Positions 21,486 through 38,271 are shown, numbered from the stretch's first letter. The stretch: DNA of 51,613 bases from Thiobacillus sp. (GCA_011391285.1 JAABQU010000299.1:1-51613); one strand, 5' to 3'. Numbers and translations are program-made. The notes: generated from the sequence alone by a model not told the origin.

Positions 21486-22283
21486 TCAGTAGCCGGCTTC
21501 GCTCATCGCCTGCTTGATGGTCTTGTAATCGGCTTCCTTGTCGATGACGAAGCCCGTCACTTTGCTGTGGATGGTTTTTTGCAGCGACTCAATCGCGCTC
21601 GCACTCAGACCAGCCGCCGCCGCGCCCAGCTTGTCCCGGTCAGACGCGCTCAGGCGGTTGGTCGCCATCAGAGTGAAGTCCGGCGTGGCGGGCAAGGGAT
21701 ACCACACCTCGACCAGGCCTTTTTCGACCAGTTGTTTCGCCGCGCCGCTGCGCAGGCTGCCGGCCTGGGCGTAGTCGCGCTCGATCGCCAACGCCACATC
21801 GTCCTGCGTCTTGAAGTTGTAGAGCTTCTCCGGCTGAATCTCGTTGTTCTTCAGGGTATGGCGCGCCATGACGTCGAGCCAGGACTCCTTCTCGGTCAGG
21901 GCCACGGCTTTGACCGTCGCCCCCTTGCGCCGCACCAGTACGCCCATAGCCTGATCGCGCACGCGGACGACGGGCGAGTAATCGTGCTCGAGCACGGCCA
22001 CGGCCACCGAAGGCGGCACGAAATAGAGGTCGAGCCGCCCGCTTTTCAGGGAAGCCATCACGCTGCGGATGGTGCGGAACAGCGTCAGCTTCGGTTGCGC
22101 ATCGACGGCTGCGCCCAAGGCCTGTGCAAAAGGCATCGCGTAGGCGCGGAAATCGCCCGTCAGGATGTCGGCCTTGCCGGTACCCGGATAAATGCCGATA
22201 TTGAGACTGGGCTTGGCGGCATGGGCCACCAGCGGTAGCGCGGGAAGGATGGTCAGGCCTGCCAGAAAGCTGCGTCTGTGCAT
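21486..22283 (-). CDS. orphan phosphate/phosphonate-type periplasmic binding protein (PhnD-like)
   Basis: 265-aa periplasmic binding-protein fold, with a Tat-like leader (RRSFLAG, residues 3-9, then a hydrophobic stretch to AHA). The LNIGIYP opening, SLKSGRLDLYFVPP region and a central TEKESWLD segment are of the PhnD/TauA-like type 2 fold. No permease or ATPase gene is near, so it may serve a transporter elsewhere or act as a sensor or ligand-binding protein. The start is well supported (GGAG five bases before ATG). It is divergent from the NAD(P)HX repair gene, with a 151-bp shared upstream region. The ligand is not predicted. Confidence 0.78.
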   Translation of the reverse strand: MHRRSFLAGLTILPALPLVAHAAKPSLNIGIYPGTGKADILTGDFRAYAMPFAQALGAAVDAQPKLTLFRTIRSVMASLKSGRLDLYFVPPSVAVAVLEHDYSPVVRVRDQAMGVLVRRKGATVKAVALTEKESWLDVMARHTLKNNEIQPEKLYNFKTQDDVALAIERDYAQAGSLRSGAAKQLVEKGLVEVWYPLPATPDFTLMATNRLSASDRDKLGAAAAGLSASAIESLQKTIHSKVTGFVIDKEADYKTIKQAMSEAGY

Positions 22284-22434
22284 GTCAACTCCATTTGATG
22301 AGGGGAATTCGATCGCTCAGTAACGGCGATTCGGTGCCATTCTGTAGACCGGCCGAACTGGTCAAATTCAACCAGCGCCGACCCTTGGACTAACATGGCA
22401 TTTCTGCTTGCGACCGCCCTGAACACGCACCCCC

Positions 22435-23838
22435 ATGCCAACCGATCCGTTTTCCCTGATCTCGCCTCCGCTGTTCACGGCGACCGACATCCGCGCCATC
22501 GACCGACAGTGGGCCGCGAGCCACCCCACCCCGTCGCTGATGGAAAAGGCAGGCACCGCGGCGGCCGAACTGGCTGGCACACTGGCGAGTGAATCGGGTG
22601 AACCGGTCCTGATCCTGGCGGGCACCGGCAACAACGGTGGCGATGCCCTGATCGCGGCGCGCCGGCTTGTGGCGCAGGGATTCAGGGTGGCGGTCGTCAG
22701 CCGCGCCGACCCCGCGCGCCTGCCACCGGATGCCGCTCGCGCCTGGGCCGCCTGGCGCGAAAGCGGCGGAACGATCCTGGCCGACATCCCGCCGTCGCAG
22801 CCTTACAGTCTCGTCATCGACGGCCTGTTCGGCGTCGGTCTGCAACGCGACATCGGCGGCGAAGACGCGCGCTGGATCGCGCAGGCCAATGCCTTGAACT
22901 GCCCCAAACTGGCACTCGATGTGCCGAGCGGACTCGACGCCGACAGCGGGCGAATCTGCGGCAGCGCCCTGCGCGCCGATCACACCCTGACTTTTCTCGG
23001 CCTTAAGCCCGGCTTGCTCACCGCCGACGGCCCCGATTACGCCGGCAAACTGCACTTGGACTTCCTCGGCGTCGATCCAGTCGCCCTGCCCGACACGCCC
23101 GGCATTGCCCTGACCCAACCGGAAAGCCGCCACCGTCTGCCCCCGCGCGCGCGCAACAGCCACAAGGGTCTGTTCGGCCACGTCGGCATCATCGGCGGCG
23201 GCAGCGGCATGGTGGGCGCCTGCCTGATCGCCGGGCGCGCCGCGCTGCAACAAGGCGCCGGCAGCGTCACGCTGGGCACGCTGGACGAGCGCATCGCGGT
23301 CGACTACCTGGAGCCGCGGCTGATGTTTGCCATGCCGGAGACCCTGGCGAGTGCGCGACTGGACGGGCTGGCGATCGGCCCCGGTCTGGGTCAAAGCCCG
23401 CGCGCGCGCGCGCTGCTGGAAGCCGCACTCGCCGCGCCCTGTCCGCTGGTGCTGGATGCCGATGCGCTGAACCTGCTGGCCGGCAACGCCAAACTGGCTG
23501 CCTTGGCCGCCCACCGCAGCCACCCCACCCTGCTCACCCCGCACCCCGGCGAAGCCGCGCGCCTGCTCGGATCCAAAGGTGCCGACATCCAGGCGGATCG
23601 CATCGGGGCCGCACGCCGCCTGAGCACGCAATTCCACGCCCACGTCGCGCTCAAAGGCGCGGGCACCGTGATCACGCACCCCGATGGCCGCTATGCCATC
23701 AACACCAGCGGTGGCCCCTGGCTGGCCCAGGCCGGCTCCGGGGACCGCCTCACCGGCATGCTGGTTGCGTTGCTGGGACAGGGAATGGCTGCGGGCGATG
23801 CTCTGGAAGCCGCGGTCTGGCTGCACGGCGTGCCGTAG
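22435..23838 (+). CDS. nnrD: bifunctional NAD(P)H-hydrate epimerase/dehydratase, C-terminally truncated
   Basis: Repairs hydrated NAD(P)H: an N-terminal epimerase domain (AGTGNNGGD at 62-70) followed by an ADP- or ATP-dependent dehydratase of the ribokinase fold (GIIGGGSGMVGA, LTPHPGE, GSGDRLTGML). It is 467 aa. The family normally continues about 35-40 residues beyond the LHG sequence; here a TAG follows LHGVP directly. Neither other frame downstream restores the missing C-terminus. The catalytic GSGD is retained, so activity is possible but uncertain. The 3' flank contains an unrelated EAL-domain remnant, which suggests a deletion or recombination joint. Confidence 0.85.
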   Translation: MPTDPFSLISPPLFTATDIRAIDRQWAASHPTPSLMEKAGTAAAELAGTLASESGEPVLILAGTGNNGGDALIAARRLVAQGFRVAVVSRADPARLPPDAARAWAAWRESGGTILADIPPSQPYSLVIDGLFGVGLQRDIGGEDARWIAQANALNCPKLALDVPSGLDADSGRICGSALRADHTLTFLGLKPGLLTADGPDYAGKLHLDFLGVDPVALPDTPGIALTQPESRHRLPPRARNSHKGLFGHVGIIGGGSGMVGACLIAGRAALQQGAGSVTLGTLDERIAVDYLEPRLMFAMPETLASARLDGLAIGPGLGQSPRARALLEAALAAPCPLVLDADALNLLAGNAKLAALAAHRSHPTLLTPHPGEAARLLGSKGADIQADRIGAARRLSTQFHAHVALKGAGTVITHPDGRYAINTSGGPWLAQAGSGDRLTGMLVALLGQGMAAGDALEAAVWLHGVP

Positions 23839-23900
23839 CCCCCACGCCGGGCGCCCCTCCCGCTCGTCCGGAGCGGTTAAAGAATGGCCCCCCGTTCCGA

Positions 23901-24113
23901 ACCATCGAACTCGCACACAACCTGGGACTGAACGTCATTGCCGAAGACGTGTAGACCAGCGCAGCGCGGGACACGCTCACCCTACTCGGCTGCGACAGTT
24001 CACACGGTTATCTGATGGGCACGCCCATCCCGGCGGAGGAGTTGGAAAGCTGGCTTGAAGAATCCGCCTGGTCCAGGATTGAGGCGACCGCGCTGCAGAC
24101 GTCCTGCGCGTGA
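23901..24113 (+). pseudogene. remnant of an EAL-domain (c-di-GMP phosphodiesterase) gene, C-terminal part
   Basis: Translating from 23901 gives TIELAHNLGLNVIAEDV, a TAG at 23952-23954, then TSAARDTLTLLGCDSSHGYL, MGTPIPAEELESWLEE and a stop at 24111-24113. This matches, segment by segment, the last 60 or so residues of EAL domains (LAH.LGL.VIAEGVET...L..LGCD..QGYL...P.PAEE). The in-frame TAG falls where the family has the Glu of VET (GAG to TAG), and the Q of QGY is His. No start or N-terminal part is present, so it is a decayed fragment. It is not closely similar to the intact EAL protein at 46853. Confidence 0.72.
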
Positions 24114-24162
24114 ACCGGGCTGGACCCGATCCAAACCGCCGCCCTCGTCTCGCACCAAAAAT

Positions 24163-25032
24163 TCAGCAGATGTGCTTCTTCAGGTACGCCGCGAAGTCTT
24201 CGCTGACCTCGCTGTGCTTCAGCGCATATTCGACCGTGGCCTGCAGATAGCCCAACTTGCTGCCGCAGTCGTAGCGAATGCCGTCGAAGTCATAGGCCAG
24301 CACCTGCTGTTCTTTCAGCAACGCGGCGATGGCGTCGGTCAGCTGCAGTTCGCCGCCGGCGCCGGGCTTCAGGTGCTGGATGTGATGGAAGATGCGTGGC
24401 GTGAGAATGTAGCGGCCGACCACGCCGAGGTTGGACGGCGCGTCTTCGGGCTTGGGTTTTTCGACGATGGCGTTCACCCGCGACACACGATCGGCCATGG
24501 GAGTGGCGTCGACGATGCCGTAGGACGCGGTTTCCGAAGGTGCAACCTGCTGCACCCCGAGCACCGAACACTGGTAATAGTCATATTGATCGACCATCTG
24601 CTTCATCGCCGCCGGGCTGCCGTCGATCAGGTCGTCGGCGAGGATGACGGCGAAGGGCTCGTTGCCGACCACCGGCTGCGCGCACAGCACGGCATGTCCG
24701 AGTCCCAGCGCTTCGGCCTGGCGGATGTAGATGAAGTTGACGCCGGGCGGGCGGATCGACTGCACCAGTTCCAGATCGCGATCCTTGCCGCGCGCGGCCA
24801 GTTCGGTTTCCAGTTCGTAGGCCTTGTCGAAGTGGTCTTCGACGGTGCGCTTGGTGCGGCTGCTGATGAAGATGATGTCGGTGATGCCGGCTTCCATGGC
24901 CTCTTCGACCGCGTACTGGATCAGCGGCTTGTCGACGATGGGCAGCATTTCCTTGGGGCTGGCCTTGGTGGCCGGCAGAAAACGGGTGCCGAGGCCGGCC
25001 ACCGGAAATACGGCTTTTTTGACTTTTTGCAT
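24163..25032 (-). CDS. galU: UTP-glucose-1-phosphate uridylyltransferase
   Basis: Makes UDP-glucose from UTP and glucose 1-phosphate for exopolysaccharide, lipopolysaccharide and glycogen-type synthesis. It is 289 aa. The nucleotidyltransferase motif [19 protein letters not shown] is near residue 13, and the metal/sugar region [20 protein letters not shown] and [10 protein letters not shown] follow. The ribosome site GGGAAG precedes the ATG. It is 25 bases downstream of ligA and likely the last gene of the eno-ftsB-zipA-ligA-galU run. Confidence 0.96.
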   Translation of the reverse strand: MQKVKKAVFPVAGLGTRFLPATKASPKEMLPIVDKPLIQYAVEEAMEAGITDIIFISSRTKRTVEDHFDKAYELETELAARGKDRDLELVQSIRPPGVNFIYIRQAEALGLGHAVLCAQPVVGNEPFAVILADDLIDGSPAAMKQMVDQYDYYQCSVLGVQQVAPSETASYGIVDATPMADRVSRVNAIVEKPKPEDAPSNLGVVGRYILTPRIFHHIQHLKPGAGGELQLTDAIAALLKEQQVLAYDFDGIRYDCGSKLGYLQATVEYALKHSEVSEDFAAYLKKHIC

Positions 25033-25057
25033 ATCGCTTCCCTGTCAGTTCCTGGGT

Positions 25058-32509
<7,452 letters not shown>

Positions 32510-32565
32510 CTACTCCATCGCCGATGATGGCTCAATGACACGGTGGCTTTGCTTTTGGCCGCCGA

Positions 32566-33855
32566 TCAGGGGCGGGCCTGATCGATCATGATTCTCACGC
32601 CGGTCGCCCCCACCTTCACGTCAGCGACGGTCCCCTCCAGATCACCCGGCTGGGCCATCGGGTTGCCGGATTTCGAAATGCGGGCCACCAGCATCACCTG
32701 CTCGTACTGCGAAAGCGTGTTGCCGGGGTTCATCGCCGCGCCGTCATCCAGCTCGAATTCAAATGGCAGTTGGCTGGCGCTCGCACGAACAGCTGCCACA
32801 GGCGGCCCGCTCGCGCCCGGGCGGGCAAACAGGAAAAGCACATCCGTTGCCGCGAGCCTGGATTTGAGCGCCGGCGCGATGTCGATGCGGCCCCTGATGA
32901 CAGCGCCCTGCGCGACCGGCGCCGCCTGGTCCACGACAGGCGGTGGATTGGCGAGCGTATCCAGACCCGCCACGCCAGTTTGAGCCAGGCGTTCGGTTTC
33001 TCTTTGCGCGGCCAGGATTTCCTGGGCATAAGGCGATTCCGGTGGCAACAACTGATGCAATCGTTTGAAATGGATGGCCGCCTGGGCAAAGTCCTGCTCC
33101 TGGTAGGCATGGATGCCAGCCAGTTCCAGGCCCTTCATGTCATCGGGATCGATTTCCAGCGCCTGCCGGACCAGATCCATGGACCTGCCCGTCAGTACCC
33201 GGCCGCTGGCGATGGCCAGGGCCTCGGCGTAGCCGGACAGCACCGATGCATCCTGCGGCAGCAGACTGGTCGCCTTTTCGAACGCCTGCAGCGCTTCAGG
33301 CCAGCGCTCCAGCGCCCCGTAGGTCTTCGCCAGCATCGTCCACGCCTCGCCGTCATCGGGATTTGCCCGGGTCTTTTCTTCGACTTTCCGGACCAGCTCC
33401 ATGAAATCATGCTCGCCTGGAGCGGCGGCCACGGCGGGATGGGCGGGACCGGATTGCGCATCCGCCATGGCAGTCAGGGACATGGGGTTGCCCAGCCAGA
33501 AATACAGACCGAGCGCAGCGGCGGGCAGAACCGCGCCCAGGGTGTACCCCAGCTTTCGACTGCTGACACGACCGGGCTCCGGGCCTTCGTCCGGCGTCAG
33601 GGCATCGTCTGCCAGGCGGGCTTCGAGCTCCGTCCTGGCGGTCTGGAACTGTGCTTCCGAGATCAGGCCGTTGCTGCGGTCGGCCTCGATTTCCTTCATC
33701 TGATCGCGGTAAACGGCAATATTGACGTCGCGTCGCGCGGCCTTGCCCTCAGCGGCCCGCGTGCGCAGCAGGGGCGGCAGCACGAAGGCCAGTGCAAGGA
33801 CGATGCAGACGACGACAGCAATCCAGAACAGGGATACGGTCCAGAACGGATTCAT
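32566..33855 (-). CDS. ccmI: cytochrome c maturation protein CcmI
   Basis: Apocytochrome c chaperone of System I. 429 aa from the ATG at 33855, which overlaps ccmH (ATGA). Two membrane helices bracket a cytoplasmic loop (about 5-28, and a second near 100-120, AVLPAAALGLYFWLG). TPR-like repeats follow (AWTMLAKTYGALERWPEALQAFEKA..), then a C-terminal periplasmic domain of about 120 residues (IRGRIDIAPAL...). It is the last gene of the ccm operon. Confidence 0.93.
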   Translation of the reverse strand: MNPFWTVSLFWIAVVVCIVLALAFVLPPLLRTRAAEGKAARRDVNIAVYRDQMKEIEADRSNGLISEAQFQTARTELEARLADDALTPDEGPEPGRVSSRKLGYTLGAVLPAAALGLYFWLGNPMSLTAMADAQSGPAHPAVAAAPGEHDFMELVRKVEEKTRANPDDGEAWTMLAKTYGALERWPEALQAFEKATSLLPQDASVLSGYAEALAIASGRVLTGRSMDLVRQALEIDPDDMKGLELAGIHAYQEQDFAQAAIHFKRLHQLLPPESPYAQEILAAQRETERLAQTGVAGLDTLANPPPVVDQAAPVAQGAVIRGRIDIAPALKSRLAATDVLFLFARPGASGPPVAAVRASASQLPFEFELDDGAAMNPGNTLSQYEQVMLVARISKSGNPMAQPGDLEGTVADVKVGATGVRIMIDQARP

Positions 33856-34334
33856 TTTTCTTCCAGAAGTTGAGCGGCGGCAGCGCGCGTTTTTTCGTCC
33901 ACCGGGGTCACTGGCGCGGCGCGGCGCCGCCGCAGCGTCATGACCCAGGCGCCGCCACCGATGCCGAGGAACAGCAACGGGCCGAGCCAGAGCAGCCAGG
34001 TCTCCGGCTTGAACGGCGGACGGTACAGAACGAAGTCGCCGTAGCGTTCGGTGAGGTAGGCGATCACTTGCTCGTCGTCCTTGCCGGCCTTCATCTGGGC
34101 GCGGATTTCCCGCCGCAGATCTTCGGCCAGCTCGGCATGCGAGCCAGCCAGGGATTCGTTCTGGCAAACCAGGCAGCGCAAGTCTTCGGCGAGCTTGACC
34201 AGACGCTGCTCGATGACCGGATCCTCCGCGCTGGGCAGCGCCTCTTTCGGCGCATCGGACGACCCGCTGACAGGTTGATTGGCCAGTGCCGGCAGAGAAA
34301 AAACCAGCAGCATGGCCAGCAGGAAAGCTTTCAT
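33852..34334 (-). CDS. ccmH: cytochrome c maturation protein CcmH
   Basis: Periplasmic thioredox-type protein reducing apocytochrome cysteines. It is 160 aa from the ATG at 34334. A signal peptide/anchor is followed by the CXXC motif at Cys54 and Cys57 (LRCLVCQNESLAGS) typical of CcmH. A C-terminal membrane helix is seen (ETWLLWLGPLLFLGIGGGAW). The start codon overlaps the ccmG stop, and the stop overlaps the ccmI start. Confidence 0.95.
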   Translation of the reverse strand: MKAFLLAMLLVFSLPALANQPVSGSSDAPKEALPSAEDPVIEQRLVKLAEDLRCLVCQNESLAGSHAELAEDLRREIRAQMKAGKDDEQVIAYLTERYGDFVLYRPPFKPETWLLWLGPLLFLGIGGGAWVMTLRRRRAAPVTPVDEKTRAAAAQLLEEK

Positions 34335-34852
34335 GCGCCCAACTCCTTGAGTTTCGGCTCGAACGTGTTCTTCCACACCTCGGGATTGATCGGGCCGATG
34401 TGCTTCAGCCGAACGATGCCCGCCTGATCGATGAGGTAGGTCTCGGGGGTGCCCGTGACGCCGTAGTCGATGCCGACTCGGCCATCCAGATCCTCCGGCA
34501 CCGCCACGTAGGGACTGCCGATACGCGCGAGCAGCGCTTCCGCCTCACGCGCCTTGTCCTTCCAGTTGAGGCCGACGATGGGGACGACCCCGGACTGTGT
34601 CACCTGCATCAGGAAACCATGCTCCTGACGGCACGACACGCACCAGGGCGCCCAGACATTCAGCATCCAGACTCTGCCTTTCATGTCTGCAGGGCTGAAG
34701 GAGGCGTTCGCATCCCCCACCAGCGGCAGCGTGAAGGCTGGCGCGGTGCGGCCGATGAACGGGGAAGGCACTTCGCGCGGGTTGAGGAACAGCCCCCTGG
34801 CGAAGAACCCGACAAGGACGAGGAAGAGGATGAGCGGAAGCCAGCGTTTCAT
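34331..34852 (-). CDS. ccmG: thiol:disulfide interchange protein CcmG (DsbE)
   Basis: Membrane-anchored thioredoxin-like protein that keeps apocytochrome haem-binding cysteines reduced, together with CcmH. It is 173 aa. One N-terminal anchor (about 4-22) precedes the CXXC active site WCVSC (Cys71, Cys74), with the CcmG features GVTGTPETYLID. The stop overlaps the ccmH start. Translation runs in one block with ccmF, three bases apart. Confidence 0.95.
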   Translation of the reverse strand: MKRWLPLILFLVLVGFFARGLFLNPREVPSPFIGRTAPAFTLPLVGDANASFSPADMKGRVWMLNVWAPWCVSCRQEHGFLMQVTQSGVVPIVGLNWKDKAREAEALLARIGSPYVAVPEDLDGRVGIDYGVTGTPETYLIDQAGIVRLKHIGPINPEVWKNTFEPKLKELGA

Positions 34853-34855
34853 GAT

Positions 34856-36832
34856 TCAGGCGCCTTGTGCCGCGAGGTTCTTCGGCATTTCGCTGCGCCG
34901 CAGTGCGATCCGGTAGCGCTTGTCCGACGCCGCCATGAAGCCCCCCACCACCATGAACAGGGCGCCGAACCAGAGCCAGTTGATGAACGGCTTGTGGAAC
35001 AGGCGCACCGTCCAGGCACCCTCGTCGTCGAGCTGTTCGCCCATGGCGACGTAGATGTCGCGGAAGATGTTCGGGTGCACCGAAGCCTCGGTCATGCCCA
35101 TGCCGGATGCGTTGTAGAGGCGCTTCTCGGGGTGCAGCGTGGCCACCGGCTGGCCGTCTCGACTGACCTCCAGCGTGCCGCGCGCGGCGCGGTAGTTGGG
35201 GCCGTCGTGCTCGGTGGTGCCGCGGAAGGTGAAGGTGTAGCCGGCGAGTTCGGCGTAGCTGTTCACCTCCATGCGCACGTCGCGCTCGCTCGAGTAGTTG
35301 GCAACCACGGCGATGCCGGCGATGCCGACCGCCATGCCCAGGTGCGCCAGCTGCATGCCCCAGAAGCCGCGCGGCAGCGCCGCCAGCTTGTGCGCCACGC
35401 TGCCCTGTCCATACCGCAGCCGCTCGACGAACGCGGCTGCCACCGCCAGCGCGATCCAGGCCGCGAGGAAGAAGCCGAGGCTGGCCCAGGCGTTGAACCC
35501 GTCCAGCGTCAGCGGCAGCAGGAGTCCAGTGGCGAGGGCCACGCCCAGCGCCCACTTCATGCGGGCGGCGATGCCCGGCAGGCTCGCTTCCTTCCAGCGC
35601 GCCAGCGGCCCGATGCCCATGAGGAAGAGCGCGGGCGCCATCAGTGGCACGAACACCGCGTTGAAGTAAGGCGGGCCGACGGAAATCTTGCCCAGGCCCA
35701 TGGCGTCCATGAACAGTGGATACAGGGTGCCGAGCAGAACCGCCCCCAGCGCCGCGATCAGGATGACGTTGTTGGCCAGCAAGAGCGACTCGCGCGAGAA
35801 CCAGGTGAAGCCGCTGCCGGTGATCATTTTCGGCGCGCGCCAGGCGTACAGCGCCAGTGAGCCGCCGATCACCACGGCGAGGAAACCCAGGATGAAGGCG
35901 CCGCGCGCCGGGTCGGTGGCGAAGGCATGCACCGAGGAGAGCACGCCGGAGCGCACCAGGAAGGTCCCGAGCAGCGACAGTGAAAACGCGGTCAGTGCCA
36001 GCAGCACGGTCCACGCCTTGAAGGCGCCGCGCTTCTCGGTGGCGGCGAGCGAATGGATCAGCGCAGTGCCGGCGATCCACGGCATGAACGAGGCGTTCTC
36101 GGTGGGATCCCAGAACCACCAGCCGCCCCAGCCGAGTTCACGATAGGCCCACCAGCTGCCGAGCACGATGCCGAGGGTGAGGAAGGCCCAGGCCACCGTG
36201 GTCCACGGCCGCGACCAGCGCGCCCAGGCGACATCCATCTTGCCGGAGAGCAGCGCGGCGATGGCGAAGGCGAAGGCGACGGCGAAGCCGACGTAGCCCA
36301 TGTACAACATCGGCGGATGAATGATCATGCCCCAGTCCTGCAGCAGCGGGTTCATGTCGTTGCCGTCCATGGCAGCGGGCAGCAGGCGCTCGAACGGGTT
36401 GGAGGTGGTCAGCAGGAAGGCGAGGAAGCCGACCGAAATCAGGCCCATCACGCCGATCACGCGTGCCGCCATGTCTTCCGGCAGGTGGCGCGAGAACACC
36501 GACACTGCAGTGCTCCAGAACGCGAGGATCAGCACCCACAGCAGCAAGGAGCCTTCGTGCGAACCCCAGGTAGCGGTCAGGCGATAGACCTCGGGCAGTT
36601 GCGAGAACGAATTGCGGGCCACGTTCTCGACCGAGAAATCGTTGGTGAGGAAGGACCAGGCGAGGCAGGCGAAAGCGAGACCTACAAACACGAACTGGCC
36701 CTGTGCCGCCGGCCGCGCCACCGCCATTAGGGTGAGATTGCCGCGGTGTGCGCCGACAAGCGGCAGGATGGCCTGGGTCAGCGCCAGCAGCAGCGCCAAT
36801 ATCAGGGCGAAATGGCCAAGTTCGGGAATCAT
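34856..36832 (-). CDS. ccmF: haem lyase CcmF (cytochrome c synthetase)
   Basis: Large membrane protein that links haem from CcmE to CXXCH of apocytochromes. 658 aa from the ATG at 36832. It has about 15 membrane helices and the tryptophan-rich WWD domain (WGGWWFWDPTENASFMPW). The conserved histidine-bearing loops (IHPPMLYMGY, SVHAFATDPARG) are seen. It is the key enzyme for the multihaem cytochromes in this window, including the decaheme protein at 40074. Confidence 0.96.
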   Translation of the reverse strand: MIPELGHFALILALLLALTQAILPLVGAHRGNLTLMAVARPAAQGQFVFVGLAFACLAWSFLTNDFSVENVARNSFSQLPEVYRLTATWGSHEGSLLLWVLILAFWSTAVSVFSRHLPEDMAARVIGVMGLISVGFLAFLLTTSNPFERLLPAAMDGNDMNPLLQDWGMIIHPPMLYMGYVGFAVAFAFAIAALLSGKMDVAWARWSRPWTTVAWAFLTLGIVLGSWWAYRELGWGGWWFWDPTENASFMPWIAGTALIHSLAATEKRGAFKAWTVLLALTAFSLSLLGTFLVRSGVLSSVHAFATDPARGAFILGFLAVVIGGSLALYAWRAPKMITGSGFTWFSRESLLLANNVILIAALGAVLLGTLYPLFMDAMGLGKISVGPPYFNAVFVPLMAPALFLMGIGPLARWKEASLPGIAARMKWALGVALATGLLLPLTLDGFNAWASLGFFLAAWIALAVAAAFVERLRYGQGSVAHKLAALPRGFWGMQLAHLGMAVGIAGIAVVANYSSERDVRMEVNSYAELAGYTFTFRGTTEHDGPNYRAARGTLEVSRDGQPVATLHPEKRLYNASGMGMTEASVHPNIFRDIYVAMGEQLDDEGAWTVRLFHKPFINWLWFGALFMVVGGFMAASDKRYRIALRRSEMPKNLAAQGA

Positions 36833-36899
36833 GCGTGCTCCTGTCCTGCTGTGTTTGAAGACACCCGACTGCACTGTCCGGGCGGCTGGAATGGCTTAC

Positions 36900-37346
36900 T
36901 CATTCCGCGAGGGTTTGCTGCGCCTTCTGCGCCTGTTCGATGGCACTGGCGGCTTCCGGCGGCATGTAGTTCTCGTCGTGCTTGGCCAGTACCTGGGTGG
37001 CCGTGAACACGCCGTCCGCACCCAACCGGCCTTCGGCGACGACGCCCTTACCTTCCTTGAACAGGTCGGGCAGGATGCCGGTGTAGGTCACGGGGATCGT
37101 GCGGGCAGTGTCGGTGACGACGAAGCGGGTAGTGAGTCCATCCGCCTCGCGCTTGATGCTGGCTTCTTCGACCAGCCCGCCGATGCGGAACGCGCGATTG
37201 ATCGGCGCCTCGCCGGCGGCGACCTGGGTGGGAGAGAAGAAGAACACCAGGTTGCTGTTGAAGGCATTGAGCACCAGCGCCACCGCGATACCGAGGGCGG
37301 CGAGAACGAGAACGATGAGGGCGAGTTTTTTGTGACGTGATTTCAT
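36900..37346 (-). CDS. ccmE: cytochrome c maturation protein CcmE (haem chaperone)
   Basis: Periplasmic haem chaperone that binds haem covalently and hands it to CcmF. It is 148 aa. N-terminal anchor helix (about 8-27), OB-fold, and haem-binding His123 in LAKHDENY (with Tyr127). It is separated from ccmF by 67 bases and lies 16 bases after ccmD. The HXXXY motif matches proteobacterial CcmE. Confidence 0.95.
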   Translation of the reverse strand: MKSRHKKLALIVLVLAALGIAVALVLNAFNSNLVFFFSPTQVAAGEAPINRAFRIGGLVEEASIKREADGLTTRFVVTDTARTIPVTYTGILPDLFKEGKGVVAEGRLGADGVFTATQVLAKHDENYMPPEAASAIEQAQKAQQTLAE

Positions 37347-37362
37347 GGCGGGTTCAGGTTTC

Positions 37363-37536
37363 TTATTGTGGGTCCAGGGTTTGCAGCCGCCTGAGGCGTT
37401 GCAGCGCCTGCGTGCGATGGCGGCGCAGCAGCCCGATTTCGGCCACGATGCAAAGCAGGGTCATGCCGAACGAACCCCACACATACAGGCCGTAACCGCC
37501 CATGGCCCAAAAGGCCTGCCAGCTTTCCCAGATCAT
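37363..37536 (-). CDS. ccmD: haem exporter protein CcmD
   Basis: 57-aa small membrane protein too short for many gene finders. One membrane helix (about 9-33, [20 protein letters not shown]) is followed by the basic [16 protein letters not shown] tail, the usual CcmD pattern. Its start ATG overlaps the ccmC stop (ATGA at 37533-37536). CcmD helps release haem-loaded CcmE from CcmC. Position and pattern leave little doubt. Confidence 0.92.
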   Translation of the reverse strand: MIWESWQAFWAMGGYGLYVWGSFGMTLLCIVAEIGLLRRHRTQALQRLRRLQTLDPQ

Positions 37537-38267
37537 GCCCAGCCCCCCAGTACAGCGCGCGCCCAGTCGGTCTGCCTTTCACGCTGGAGGACCAGCGTAC
37601 GGGCGCGCGCCAGGGCGACGGCGACGGTGTACATCCAGGCGGCGAGCGCCATGATCAGCATACCCCAGAGCATGGTCTGCGCCATCGAGGGCGCGCGGGT
37701 GAGGCTGACCGAGGCGCCCTGGTGCAGGGTGTTCCACCACTGCACTGAAAAATAGATGATCGGCACGTTGATGACGCCGACCAGGTTAAGCAGCGCGCCG
37801 GCCCGGTCTGAGCGGCGTGGATCATCGATCGCGGCTTGCAGCGCCATGACGCCGACATAGAGAAACAGCAGGATCAGTTCCGAAGTGAGGCGTGCATCCC
37901 ACACCCACCACGCGCCCCACATCGGCTTGCCCCAGAACGCGCCGGTCCACAGCGCGACGAAGGTGAACATGGCCCCGGTAGGCGCCAGCGCACGCGCCAT
38001 GATGAATGACAGACGGGTATTCCAGGCCAGCCCGATGGCCGACCAGAAGGCCATGACGAGGTAGATGAACATCGACATCCAGGCCGCCGGCACATGGATG
38101 AAAATGATGCGGTAGCCCTCCCCCTGCTGGAAGTCGGTTGGCGCCACGAAGAAGCTGATGTAGAGCCCTGCCGTCGCCAGCATGAGGGCCAGTGCCGCAA
38201 ACCATGGGATCAATTTCCCGGCCAGGGGATAAAAGGTCGACGGGGAAGCGTAGTAGTACCAATTCAA
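37533..38267 (-). CDS. ccmC: haem exporter protein CcmC
   Basis: Membrane protein that loads haem onto CcmE. It is 244 aa with six membrane helices. The tryptophan-rich WWD motif (GAWWVWDARLTSE) and flanking histidines (IFIHVPAAWM, TLHQGASVS) are present. It ends in the ATGA overlap with ccmD and begins five bases after the ccmB stop. Confidence 0.96.
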   Translation of the reverse strand: MNWYYYASPSTFYPLAGKLIPWFAALALMLATAGLYISFFVAPTDFQQGEGYRIIFIHVPAAWMSMFIYLVMAFWSAIGLAWNTRLSFIMARALAPTGAMFTFVALWTGAFWGKPMWGAWWVWDARLTSELILLFLYVGVMALQAAIDDPRRSDRAGALLNLVGVINVPIIYFSVQWWNTLHQGASVSLTRAPSMAQTMLWGMLIMALAAWMYTVAVALARARTLVLQRERQTDWARAVLGGWA

Positions 38268-38271
38268 ATGC

